From assembly GCA_013140705.1 (NCBI GenBank), contig JABFSH010000020.1, positions 124,001 through 188,000 of the forward strand: DNA of 64,000 nucleotides, written 5' to 3'. The position numbers were made by a program, and so were the translations under genes. The stretch is from Methylococcaceae bacterium (GTDB lineage: Bacteria; Pseudomonadota; Gammaproteobacteria; Methylococcales; Methylomonadaceae). Below the pieces are notes generated by a model. It was not told the origin of the DNA, made no database searches, and saw nothing but the letters and a program-made list of their open reading frames with translations. How positions within the stretch are numbered: the stretch's first letter is position 1; the number at the start of each line of letters is the position of its first letter. Positions 1 through 8,420 of this stretch are shown here, piece after piece.

Positions 1-852
1 CAGATGCAAGACCGCATTCGTCGAACCGCCCAAAGCAATAACGACCGTGATGGCGTTTTCGAAAGCCTTTTTAGTCATGATGTCCCGCGGTTTGATGTCA
101 TTTTTCAGCAATTCCATGACCGCCGCACCGGCGCGCTCACAATCCAGACGTTTGTCTTCGGAAATGGCGGCCTGTGCCGAACTGTTGGGCAAGCTCATGC
201 CCAAGGCTTCGATGGCCGAAGCCATCGTGTTGGCAGTGTACATGCCGCCGCAGGAACCGGCACCCGGAATTGCTTTGGCTTCGATTGCTGCCAGCTCGGC
301 ATCATCAATTTTATTGTTGGCTCTGGCACCTACGGCCTCAAACACTGATACCACATCCAGCTTTTTGTCGTTGTGACAACCGGGCAGGATAGTGCCGCCG
401 TAGACGAACACGCTCGGGCGATTCAGTCGTGACAGCGCCATCATGCAGCCCGGCATGTTTTTATCGCAGCCGCCGATGGCAACAATGCCGTCAAAACCCT
501 GACAGCCGACCACGGTTTCAATGGAGTCGGCGATGACTTCTCGCGACACCAGCGAATATTTCATGCCTTCCGTGCCCATCGAAATACCATCGGATATGGT
601 GATGGTATTGAAAATAACTGCTTTGCCTTCGGCCTGGTTAACGCCGCGCGCTGCATCGTCAGCCAGTTTATTGATATGCATGTTGCAGGGCGTGACCATG
701 CTCCAGGTTGAAGCAATGCCAATTTGCGGTTTTTTGAAGTCTTCGTTAGTAAAGCCGACCGCATGCAGCATGGCCCTACTCGGTGCTCGTTCCATGCCGT
801 CAACGACAAGTGATGAAAATGCGCGAGGTTTTTGTTCGTCGGAATTAGACAT
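1..852 (-). CDS. ilvD: Dihydroxy-acid dehydratase, N-terminal part (runs off window)
   Basis: Dihydroxy-acid dehydratase removes water from 2,3-dihydroxy acids in isoleucine and valine synthesis, in the cytoplasm, with an iron-sulfur cluster. Reading from the ATG at 852 toward position 1 gives 284 uninterrupted codons, about half of the usual protein, so the gene is cut by the window edge. The cluster-binding signature [10 protein letters not shown] is visible in the middle, and the segment TPCNMHIN near residue 50 is typical of the family. A good ribosome-binding site (AGGAAG) lies 8 bases before the start. It is the last visible gene of a minus-strand run argD-argF-SH3-ilvD. Confidence is high for the family; the C-terminal half cannot be judged. 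Confidence 0.95.
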   Translation of the reverse strand, partial: MSNSDEQKPRAFSSLVVDGMERAPSRAMLHAVGFTNEDFKKPQIGIASTWSMVTPCNMHINKLADDAARGVNQAEGKAVIFNTITISDGISMGTEGMKYSLVSREVIADSIETVVGCQGFDGIVAIGGCDKNMPGCMMALSRLNRPSVFVYGGTILPGCHNDKKLDVVSVFEAVGARANNKIDDAELAAIEAKAIPGAGSCGGMYTANTMASAIEALGMSLPNSSAQAAISEDKRLDCERAGAAVMELLKNDIKPRDIMTKKAFENAITVVIALGGSTNAVLHL

Positions 853-932
853 GTAATAGCTTCCTGATGTTAAGTGTGTTGAGGCATAAGGCGAAGGAGT
901 CTTATGCCTTGAGCCCTTTCGTCTTGTGACTT

Positions 933-1601
933 TTAATAGGTATCCCAGCCACTTTTGCGGCGCCAACCCATTTTGGGCAGAACAAACCCTAAAACCACAC
1001 CAAATAGAGAAAGTAAGCCGCCGTATAAAAACCAGTCCTGTTTGGTTGAGTCTTTAAGTGCCTGATTTTCGAGTTTGAATTGCTGTAAGTCACGTTCAAC
1101 GTTAACGACGCGTTCCTGCAGTTCATCGCGTTCGGTTTTCAATTGCACAACATCGGCAGACGCCTTTTTGAGTTCGTTAAGTTCCCGGCTTAATTGATCG
1201 CGTTCAGTTGCGAGCGATTGTTCAAGAGGGGTTCCCGGCGTGATGGATGCTCTAACCGTGCTCAATTCCGCTTTTAACGTTGCGTTTTCCGATTGTAACG
1301 CCGCCAGGTTTTTCGTTATCGTTTCCAATTGAAAACGGCTGGGCAATTCCTTCATCGTGTTTCGGGCTGAAATAAAGCCTTCCGTACCATCTTCGAGTTT
1401 GACCTGTAAGTAGCCAGTGCTGCTGTTCTCTTTGATGACGGTTAAAGGTGTGCCGGTTGACAACAATTTCAGCACTTTGCTGTGGGCGTTTTCTTCGCTC
1501 CGTAGCGACAGATTGACATTGTCGGTCACATAAACAGTGTTTGCCTGTGCCGCTCCATTAACGAGTACCAAGATAAAAAATGAATGAATTATTTTTTTCA
1601 C
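933..1601 (-). CDS. SH3-domain protein with coiled coil and C-terminal membrane anchor (TIGR04211/YgiM type)
   Basis: A 222-residue envelope protein. It has a signal peptide (residues 1-20, ending AQA), then a bacterial SH3 domain (about 22-85) containing the usual LNLRS-like start, here [11 protein letters not shown] long coiled coil follows (about 95-190, rich in leucine, glutamate and glutamine), then one transmembrane helix (about 193-212) and a short positively charged tail. This architecture matches the TIGR04211 family, to which E. coli YgiM belongs. The function of the family is not established; the SH3 domain suggests contact with the cell wall or envelope. It sits 43 bases after argF and 81 bases before ilvD on the same strand and may simply be co-transcribed. 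Confidence 0.85.
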   Translation of the reverse strand: MKKIIHSFFILVLVNGAAQANTVYVTDNVNLSLRSEENAHSKVLKLLSTGTPLTVIKENSSTGYLQVKLEDGTEGFISARNTMKELPSRFQLETITKNLAALQSENATLKAELSTVRASITPGTPLEQSLATERDQLSRELNELKKASADVVQLKTERDELQERVVNVERDLQQFKLENQALKDSTKQDWFLYGGLLSLFGVVLGFVLPKMGWRRKSGWDTY

Positions 1602-1643
1602 TGGTAGACCTCTGTTGTTAGTTTTTAAAGGTGAAAACTAAAT

Positions 1644-2546
1644 TTAATGTTTGCATAACAGGAATTCAAGCAAGGCTTTTTGGGCATGCAGCCGATTTTC
1701 AGCTTCTTGAAATACGACACTTTGTGGTCCATCTATGACTTCTGCGCTGACTTCTTCGCCACGATGCGCGGGTAGGCAATGCATGAATAAGGCGTCATCG
1801 TGGGCCTCATTCATGATGGCTTTATTGACCTGATAGTTTTTGAAATCCCGCTCGCGTTGTTTTTGCTCCTGTTCCTGGCCCATGCTTGCCCAGACATCGG
1901 TTACACATAAATCGGCATTTTTTGCGGCCGCCAGGGCGGTATCAAATAATTTGACCCGAGGGCCTGCTGCAGCAACAATCGCCTTGTCCGGTTGATATCC
2001 CTGTGGCGAGGCAATATGCAGATCAAAATCGAGCACCGTGGCGGCATGGATATAAGAGTGGCACATATTGTTGCCATCCCCGATCCAGGTAACCGTTTTG
2101 CCTTTAATATCGCCACGCAACTCAAAATAGGTCTGCATATCGGCCAGTAATTGGCAGGGATGCTGTTCATCGGTCAGGCCGTTAATGACAGGAACACGAG
2201 AGTGTTCAGCAAATTTAGTGACTGTTTCATGCGAGTGGGTTCTGAGCATGATGCAATCGACCATGCGGGAAATGACGCGAGCGCTGTCCTCAATGGGTTC
2301 GCCCCGGCCTAATTGGGTGTCCCTGGGCGATAAAAATAATGCGCTGCCGCCGAAATGAGCCATACCGGCTTCAAATGAAATGCGTGTGCGTGTCGATGAT
2401 TTCTCAAAAATCATTGCCAAAACTTGTCCTTTCAACGGTTGGTAATCAGGATCGCGATGGTTTTTAAGATAGATGGCGCGCGCAATCAGCTGATGTAATT
2501 CGTCGCGGGATAAGTCGAGAAGGCTGATAAAGTGTCTGGTATTCAT
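1644..2546 (-). CDS. argF: Ornithine carbamoyltransferase
   Basis: Transfers a carbamoyl group from carbamoyl phosphate to ornithine to give citrulline in arginine synthesis. The 300-residue length is normal for anabolic OTCases. The carbamoyl-phosphate motif STRTR is at about residues 51-55, HPCQ at about 129-132 and the ornithine-binding [11 protein letters not shown] near 256-266 follow in the family order. It lies 85 bases after argD on the same strand, so the two arginine genes probably form one operon. Nothing in the sequence looks damaged. Confidence 0.95.
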   Translation of the reverse strand: MNTRHFISLLDLSRDELHQLIARAIYLKNHRDPDYQPLKGQVLAMIFEKSSTRTRISFEAGMAHFGGSALFLSPRDTQLGRGEPIEDSARVISRMVDCIMLRTHSHETVTKFAEHSRVPVINGLTDEQHPCQLLADMQTYFELRGDIKGKTVTWIGDGNNMCHSYIHAATVLDFDLHIASPQGYQPDKAIVAAAGPRVKLFDTALAAAKNADLCVTDVWASMGQEQEQKQRERDFKNYQVNKAIMNEAHDDALFMHCLPAHRGEEVSAEVIDGPQSVVFQEAENRLHAQKALLEFLLCKH

Positions 2547-2631
2547 GTAGTAGGCGATTTTCGTTACGTAATATTTTCAACTGCAAGCAGAGTCAGGGCA
2601 TTAGTAAAATCTTATTGGTAATATCCTGCTA

Positions 2632-3837
2632 TTAGGCAGGTGATATATTTGCTATGGGCACAACAACGGCTGTAAATTGATTAACAAGGCTTGATAACGT
2701 TTCAACCAGTTGTTTAATTTGCTGGTTGTTAATGATCAAAGGCGGCAATAACCGAATGGTATTTTCATTGGTGACGTTGATTAGCAGGCGCTCTTGCAGG
2801 GCCAATTTAACCAGTTCAGCACAAGGTCTATCCAGTTCAATGCCGATCATCAAACCTTTGTTGCGTATTTCAGCAACATGCGGATTGTTATGCAAATGCG
2901 ATTTCAGACCGTTGGTAATCGCAGAGCCTTTTTGTTCGGCAGTAGCGATTAAATTCTCAAGTTCCAGCGTTTCAAGTACCGCTAGGGCAGCACTGCAAGC
3001 CAGCGGATTGCCGCCAAAAGTTGAACCATGCGCGCCGGCAGTCAGTAATGTAGCTGCTTTTCCTTGTGCCAGACAAGCGCCTATGGGGACGCCGTTACCC
3101 AATGCTTTTGCCAATGTAAGGACATCGGGGCGTATTCCGTTATGCTGAAACGCAAATAATTGACCGGTACGACCGATGCCCGTCTGAATTTCATCCAGCA
3201 TCATCAGCAGACTATGTTCATCGCACAGGGTGCGAATCCGGTTTAAATAATCGGTAGCCGGAATGTTGACACCGCCTTCACCCTGGATCGGTTCGACAAG
3301 AATGGCAACAATATTGGGGTGTTGCTGAATGGCTGTAATGATACTGTCAATATTGTTGTATGGAACCCGTATAAAGCCTTCAACCAGAGGCGCAAAGCCC
3401 TGTTGTATTTTTGTGTTGCCCGTGGCGCTCAAGGTCGCCAGCGTACGGCCATGAAAACTCTTCTCCATGACAACGATGGCTGGATTTTCAATGCCAAGCG
3501 AATGACCAAATTTACGAGCCAATTTGATGGCGGCTTCATTGGCTTCTGCGCCGGAGTTACAGAAAAACACGTTATCCATGCCGGACTTTTCGATGAGTTT
3601 ATCAGCGAGTTGTTCCTGAACCGCAACGCCGTAAAGGTTTGAAGTATGCAAAAGCTTCTCGCTTTGTTGACAGATAGCTCTATGGATGGCGGGATGGGCG
3701 TGACCCAAACTGCATACGGCAATGCCTGAAAGGGCGTCCAGATAGCGATTATTGTTTTCGTCCCATAGCCATGCGCCTTCACCTCTTACAAAAGTGACCG
3801 GTAAACGGCTGTAGGTTGGCATGATGTGGCTGGTCAT
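2632..3837 (-). CDS. argD: Acetylornithine aminotransferase (PLP-dependent)
   Basis: Class III pyridoxal-phosphate aminotransferase of 401 residues, acting on N-acetyl-glutamate semialdehyde in arginine synthesis; members of the family may also serve in lysine synthesis. Visible family features are FFCNSGAEANEAAIKLAR (about residues 91-108), the LDEIQTGIGRTG segment that holds the cofactor-binding aspartate, and the TLAKALGNGVPIGA segment with the PLP lysine. The start GMDN... context and length are normal. It is the first gene of the minus-strand arginine block and lies back to back with grxD, leaving a 200-base intergenic region in which promoters for both directions must lie. Confidence 0.93.
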   Translation of the reverse strand: MTSHIMPTYSRLPVTFVRGEGAWLWDENNNRYLDALSGIAVCSLGHAHPAIHRAICQQSEKLLHTSNLYGVAVQEQLADKLIEKSGMDNVFFCNSGAEANEAAIKLARKFGHSLGIENPAIVVMEKSFHGRTLATLSATGNTKIQQGFAPLVEGFIRVPYNNIDSIITAIQQHPNIVAILVEPIQGEGGVNIPATDYLNRIRTLCDEHSLLMMLDEIQTGIGRTGQLFAFQHNGIRPDVLTLAKALGNGVPIGACLAQGKAATLLTAGAHGSTFGGNPLACSAALAVLETLELENLIATAEQKGSAITNGLKSHLHNNPHVAEIRNKGLMIGIELDRPCAELVKLALQERLLINVTNENTIRLLPPLIINNQQIKQLVETLSSLVNQFTAVVVPIANISPA

Positions 3838-4037
3838 ACGCTGGGCTCTTTAACGAAAATGAGGTAGAAAGCAACTACCTTTAGGAAAAATGACCGATTA
3901 TAAGTTTCATTGGGTGCTTAGGCAATATTTTGATTGCAAATATAGACTTTTTCTTGTAGTGGACGTTAACGCGCAAGTGCAAAAGCCAAACAAAGCTGAT
4001 ATGATTACTGGGTTTTAAGATAAAGGTGGCTATTACC

Positions 4038-4361
4038 ATGAATGTTATAGAAAGAATTAAAAACCAGATTGAAAATAACCCTGTCGTTTTATTTATGAAG
4101 GGTACGCCTGATTTTCCACAATGTGGTTTTTCCGGTCAGACAGTACAGATTTTGGAGGCATGTCAGGCGAAATACGCGGCTGTCAATATCTTTGAAGATC
4201 CAGAATTGAGAGATGCGTTGAAAGAATATTCCAATTGGCCGACTTATCCACAGCTTTATATCAATGGAAACTTGGTAGGTGGCTGCGATATCGTGACGGA
4301 TTTGTATAAAAAAGGTGAATTAGCGGCGATGTTGGCGACTGTGAACGCAACCGTCCAATAA
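4038..4361 (+). CDS. grxD: Monothiol glutaredoxin (Grx4 type)
   Basis: A 107-residue monothiol glutaredoxin that carries and delivers iron-sulfur clusters, usually with BolA partners. The active-site motif PQCGFS lies near residue 28, followed by the glutathione-binding WPTYPQLY and GGCDI segments of the family. I start it at ATG 4038, with AAGG about 11 bases upstream; a GTG four codons earlier (4026) overlaps that ribosome-binding site and is less likely. The gene stands alone on the plus strand between divergent argD and convergent rnt. Confidence 0.93.
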   Translation: MNVIERIKNQIENNPVVLFMKGTPDFPQCGFSGQTVQILEACQAKYAAVNIFEDPELRDALKEYSNWPTYPQLYINGNLVGGCDIVTDLYKKGELAAMLATVNATVQ

Positions 4362-4373
4362 ATGACTGCGAGG

Positions 4374-4404
4374 GTGCCGAGTTTTCTACCTGATCGGCAC
4401 TTTC
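4374..4404 (+). terminator. Weak intrinsic terminator after grxD
   Basis: GTGCCGA (4374-4380) pairs with TCGGCAC (4394-4400) and is followed by only three T residues. It lies between the convergent grxD and rnt genes. The short T-tract makes it a modest candidate. Confidence 0.4.
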
Positions 4405-4457
4405 GTGACAATTTCCAGCGGTCAACTGTCGCGCGATATTTGGGCAATGCTGCAAAC

Positions 4458-5075
4458 TTATTGCACCTCAAGCTGTTTCCAGCGATTGACGATCCGGCAA
4501 AAAACTTCAGCGGTTTTTTCGGCATCATACAGCGCAGAATGCGCCTGCTCATTGTCCCATTCCATGCCGGCGGCCTGAACGATTTTTGACAGGACGGTCT
4601 GTTGATAGACCAGTCCACCCAGTGTGGCCGTATCAAAGGTGCTGAAGGGGTGAAAAGGACTTCGTTTGATCTGCGTTCTTTGAATGGCGGCATTCAGAAA
4701 ACCGATATCAAATGCAGGATTATGACCTACCAAGATGGCGCGGGTGCAATCGTTGCGCTTGACCGCATCTTTAATTGGTTTAAATAACAGGTGAAGTGCC
4801 GCCGCCTCTTCAACCGCCATGCGAAAAGGATGATGCGGATCAATGCCGTTGAACTTAAGTGCGGACTCATCCAGTTCGGCATTTTTAAAAGGAATGACGT
4901 GTGCGGAGTGGCGTTCGGTGATTTCCAGTTCATGTTGATCATTAAATTCAACAATGACGGCGGCAATTTCCAGAATGGCGTTTTTTTTGGGATTAAACCC
5001 TGCAGTCTCAATATCGATAACGATGGGTAAATAACCTCTAAAGCGTTTATCTATTGGTATCGCCGGTTTATTCAT
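4458..5075 (-). CDS. rnt: Ribonuclease T (DEDD 3'-5' exoribonuclease)
   Basis: A 205-residue DEDDh exonuclease that trims the 3' ends of tRNA and other stable RNAs. The first catalytic pair is in VIDIETAGF (about residues 19-27), GHNPAFDIGFLNAA carries the third acidic residue, and the HSALYDAEKTAEV segment near the C-terminus carries the catalytic histidine and last aspartate. Length and motif spacing match RNase T rather than DNA polymerase III epsilon. It follows pyrC by 35 bases on the same strand, and the two are probably co-transcribed. Confidence 0.93.
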   Translation of the reverse strand: MNKPAIPIDKRFRGYLPIVIDIETAGFNPKKNAILEIAAVIVEFNDQHELEITERHSAHVIPFKNAELDESALKFNGIDPHHPFRMAVEEAAALHLLFKPIKDAVKRNDCTRAILVGHNPAFDIGFLNAAIQRTQIKRSPFHPFSTFDTATLGGLVYQQTVLSKIVQAAGMEWDNEQAHSALYDAEKTAEVFCRIVNRWKQLEVQ

Positions 5076-5110
5076 CTTTGAGTGGATTTTATGAAAATTG
5101 GTCTACCAGT

Positions 5111-6142
5111 TTACTGTATTTTCCATCTCAGCTCTTCATTAGCTTTAAGCGGTGTAATTGACAGATCGTTTTCACCATACCGTTCAGGCACTTTCCAGGT
5201 GGCCCTTTCTAAGGTCACGGTGCCGTTATTTCTGGGTAATCGGTAAAAGTCAGGCCCATAAAAACTGGCAAAGCCTTCCAGTTTATCCAGCGCATCGGCT
5301 TGCTCAAACGCCTCGGCATATAATTCCAGTGCCGCGTGCGCACTGTAACAGCCTGCACAGCCGCAGGCGTTTTCTTTTAATGATGTATGGTGCGGGGCGC
5401 TGTCGGTACCCAGGAAAAATTTTGGATTTGCGCTGGTAGCCGCAGCAACGAGTGCCAAGCGATGATGTTCGCGCTTTATTACTGGCAGACAGTAATAATG
5501 GGGGCGAATGCCACCCGCCAGAATGGCGTTGCGGTTAAATAGCAAATGTTGAGGGGTAATGGTGGCGGCTATGTTGGGGCCGGATGATAAAACAAATTGT
5601 ACGGCTTCTTGCGTGGTAACGTGCTCGACGACCAGACGCAAATTAGGGAATTGACGGGTGATGTCGATAAGGCTGTCCTCGATAAAAACCCGTTCCCGGT
5701 CAAAAATATCAACGCGTTCGTCGGTTACTTCGCCATGAATCAGTAAAGGAATGTCATGGTTTTGCATGGCTTCCAGTAGGGGATAAATAGTCTTTACATT
5801 ACCAACGCCGGCATCGGAATTGGTTGTGGCGCCCGCCGGATAAAGTTTAAATGCATGTACATGTTCGGATTCCGCCACTTTTTTTATTTCAGATGCGGGC
5901 GTTTGTGCCGTTAAATATAACGTCATCAACGGATTAAAGAGCAGGTGGTCAGGGATAGCCCGCAGAATTTCGTCTCGATAAGCCAGTGCCTGAATCACGG
6001 TAGTAACCGGTGGTTTGAGGTTCGGCATGATGATGGCACGGGCAAATTGTCGCACCGTGTGCGGTATCACGGTTTTTAACATTTCGCCGTTTCGGACATG
6101 CAGGTGCCAGTCATCAGGTCTTGTGAGTGTTAATGTTTTCAT
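5111..6142 (-). CDS. pyrC: Dihydroorotase (class II)
   Basis: A 343-residue zinc amidohydrolase that closes carbamoyl aspartate to dihydroorotate in pyrimidine synthesis. The metal-binding DDWHLHVRNG motif is at residues 10-19, the carboxylated lysine region HAFKLYPAGATTNS near 100, the HGEV motif near 135, and GTDSAPH with the catalytic aspartate near 250. All of these match the E. coli PyrC type. The start ATG at 6142 is the only sensible one. The gene precedes rnt on the minus strand. Confidence 0.95.
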   Translation of the reverse strand: MKTLTLTRPDDWHLHVRNGEMLKTVIPHTVRQFARAIIMPNLKPPVTTVIQALAYRDEILRAIPDHLLFNPLMTLYLTAQTPASEIKKVAESEHVHAFKLYPAGATTNSDAGVGNVKTIYPLLEAMQNHDIPLLIHGEVTDERVDIFDRERVFIEDSLIDITRQFPNLRLVVEHVTTQEAVQFVLSSGPNIAATITPQHLLFNRNAILAGGIRPHYYCLPVIKREHHRLALVAAATSANPKFFLGTDSAPHHTSLKENACGCAGCYSAHAALELYAEAFEQADALDKLEGFASFYGPDFYRLPRNNGTVTLERATWKVPERYGENDLSITPLKANEELRWKIQ

Positions 6143-6249
6143 TTTTAAGGCCTAAATCGGTAAAATGGCAGCCTATTTTATAGCATGCGTCTTGAAAAAC
6201 TAAACCGCCCCCCTATCTTATTAATTATTTATTGTTTTTGGAGAAGTAA

Positions 6250-6525
6250 ATGCCCATTTACGAATATCAATGTCAATCCTGTGGTCATGAACACGAGGCC
6301 TTACAAAAATTGAGTGCTGAACCCTTGATTACATGTCCGGCCTGCAGTAAACCGGAATTGATGAAAAAAATTTCAGCGGCGGGCTTTCGCTTAAAGGGCG
6401 GCGGCTGGTATGAAACCGATTTTAAGAGCGGAGCCAAGAAAAATGTAGCAGGAGAAGCCGGAGGCTCATCACCTGAGGCTTCCAAATCAGGCAGCTGTTC
6501 CAGCGGCGGCTGCGGTAGTTGCTAG
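6250..6525 (+). CDS. FmdB-family zinc-ribbon regulatory-type protein
   Basis: A 91-residue small protein beginning MPIYEYQC, the standard start of the FmdB/CxxC_CxxC_SSSS family (PF09723). Two CxxC knuckles (CQSC at about 9-12 and CPAC at about 30-33) form the zinc ribbon, and the C-terminus is a serine-, glycine- and cysteine-rich tail ending CSSGGCGSC. Its biochemical role is unknown. A GGAG ribosome-binding site lies 6 bases upstream. It sits 66 bases upstream of aspS on the same strand, an arrangement seen in other gammaproteobacteria, which suggests co-expression with aspS. Confidence 0.9.
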   Translation: MPIYEYQCQSCGHEHEALQKLSAEPLITCPACSKPELMKKISAAGFRLKGGGWYETDFKSGAKKNVAGEAGGSSPEASKSGSCSSGGCGSC

Positions 6526-6591
6526 ACGACTTGCATAAGCCCGGTTAACTACGTAATATCGACCAATTTTTGAGAATAATAGAGAAGACTT

Positions 6592-8382
6592 ATGCGTACC
6601 CACAAGTGCGGAGAAATAAATATACAACAGTTAGGGGCAACCGTTGAAATATGTGGTTGGGTGCATAGACGAAGAGACCATGGCGGCGTCATCTTTATTG
6701 ACCTCCGTGATCGCGCTGGCCTTGTGCAAGTCGTCGTTGATCCGGATGTGGCAGAGGCATTTTCAATTGCCGAACACGTCCGCAGCGAATATGTGCTGAA
6801 AATTAGTGGTGTTGTCCGCAATCGGCCGGCTGGCACCATTAATACTAATTTACACTCAGGCGAAATAGAAATTCTGGCCAAACACATTGAAGTCCTCAAT
6901 GAGTCAGAAACACCGCCATTCCCGGTAGAAAGCGATATCGAAGTCAACGAAGAACTGCGCTTGCGTTTTCGTTATATCGATTTGCGCCGCACGGCCATGC
7001 AGGAAAAAATGAAAGTGCGTCGCGATGTGACGCGCAATTTGCGTCAATACCTGGATGATCACGAATTTTTCGAAATTGAAACGCCGTATCTGACCAAAGC
7101 CACGCCGGAAGGTGCGCGTGACTATATCGTACCCAGTCGCACGCATCCAAATTCATTTTTTGCCTTACCGCAATCACCGCAATTGTACAAGCAGTTGTTG
7201 ATGGTAGCCGGTATGGATCGCTATTATCAAGTGGTACGCTGCTTCCGGGATGAGGATTTACGTGCCGATCGTCAGCCGGAATTTACTCAGCTCGATATCG
7301 AAACCTCGTTCATGAATGAACAGGAAATCATGGAAGTGATGGAAGAAATGATCCGCAAGGTCTTTACTGACATCCTGAATGTCGATTTGGGCAGCAAATT
7401 TCCGGTCATGAGCTACGACGAAGCGATGCGCCGCTATGGTTCTGATCGTCCGGATCTTCGTATTCCACTGGAATTGATCGATATTGCCGACGAAATGAAA
7501 AATGTCGATTTCAAGGTTTTTTCAGGTCCGGCTAACGATGCCAATGGCCGTGTGGTCGCAATGCGTTTACCCGGTGGTGGTGACTTAAGCCGCAGTACGA
7601 TTGACGAATTGACAAAATTTGTAGGAATCTACGGCGCAAGAGGCTTGGCCTATATTAAAGTCAATGATTTGGCCGCTGGCAGCGAAGGTTTGCAGTCGCC
7701 GATCGTCAAATTTGCGCCGGATGAAGTGTGGGTCAAAGTGATGGCCAAGGTTGGTGCAGAAAATGGCGACCTAATTTTCTTCGGTGCCGATAAAAGCCAA
7801 ATCGTCAATGAAGCGATGGGCGCCTTGCGCATTAAGTTGGGTCTGGATCGTAACCTGCTGGTTGGCGAATGGAAACCATTGTGGGTGGTTGATTTTCCGA
7901 TGTTTGCCTGGGATGAAAAAGCGCAACGCTTCACTGCCATCCATCATCCGTTTACTGCACCAAGCTGTTCCGTTGAAGACCTGGTTGCCGATCCTGGCAA
8001 GGCGCTGTCACGTGCTTATGATCTTGTGCTGAACGGCACCGAAGTTGGTGGTGGTTCGATTCGTATCAACCGTACCTCAATGCAACAAACGGTTTTCGAT
8101 ATTCTTGGCATAGGTCATGACGAAGCGCGTGAAAAATTTGGCTTCCTGCTGGATGCCCTGAAATACGGTGCACCTCCGCACGGCGGTATCGCTTTCGGCT
8201 TGGACCGATTGGTGATGCTGATGACCGGTGCGAGCTCTATCCGTGATGTCATTGCATTCCCTAAGACGCAAACAGCGGCGTGCCCGTTATTTAATGCACC
8301 GGCTTTGGTTAGTGAAGAGCAACTGAAGGAGTTAGGCATTCAATTACGGAAACCCGACAGCAAGAGCGAAAAGAAGGTCTAA
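6592..8382 (+). CDS. aspS: Aspartyl-tRNA synthetase
   Basis: A 596-residue class II synthetase that charges tRNA-Asp, or both tRNA-Asp and tRNA-Asn in organisms without AsnRS. It shows the N-terminal OB-fold anticodon domain ([19 protein letters not shown]), motif 2 ([19 protein letters not shown]), the GAD insertion domain typical of bacterial AspRS, and motif 3 ([11 protein letters not shown]) near the C-terminus. Length is normal. Transcription probably ends at the hairpin just downstream, which is shared with the convergent ppsA. Confidence 0.97.
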   Translation: MRTHKCGEINIQQLGATVEICGWVHRRRDHGGVIFIDLRDRAGLVQVVVDPDVAEAFSIAEHVRSEYVLKISGVVRNRPAGTINTNLHSGEIEILAKHIEVLNESETPPFPVESDIEVNEELRLRFRYIDLRRTAMQEKMKVRRDVTRNLRQYLDDHEFFEIETPYLTKATPEGARDYIVPSRTHPNSFFALPQSPQLYKQLLMVAGMDRYYQVVRCFRDEDLRADRQPEFTQLDIETSFMNEQEIMEVMEEMIRKVFTDILNVDLGSKFPVMSYDEAMRRYGSDRPDLRIPLELIDIADEMKNVDFKVFSGPANDANGRVVAMRLPGGGDLSRSTIDELTKFVGIYGARGLAYIKVNDLAAGSEGLQSPIVKFAPDEVWVKVMAKVGAENGDLIFFGADKSQIVNEAMGALRIKLGLDRNLLVGEWKPLWVVDFPMFAWDEKAQRFTAIHHPFTAPSCSVEDLVADPGKALSRAYDLVLNGTEVGGGSIRINRTSMQQTVFDILGIGHDEAREKFGFLLDALKYGAPPHGGIAFGLDRLVMLMTGASSIRDVIAFPKTQTAACPLFNAPALVSEEQLKELGIQLRKPDSKSEKKV

Positions 8383-8388
8383 TAAAGC

Positions 8389-8420
8389 AAAGCGGGCAAA
8401 TCGGTTTTTCCCGCTTTTTT
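8389..8420. terminator. Bidirectional intrinsic terminator between aspS and ppsA
   Basis: AAAGCGGG (8389-8396) pairs with CCCGCTTT (8410-8417) and is followed by further T residues; on the minus strand the stem is followed by the A/T-rich end of aspS. It sits exactly between the two convergent genes and touches the ppsA stop codon, so it can serve both. Confidence 0.75.
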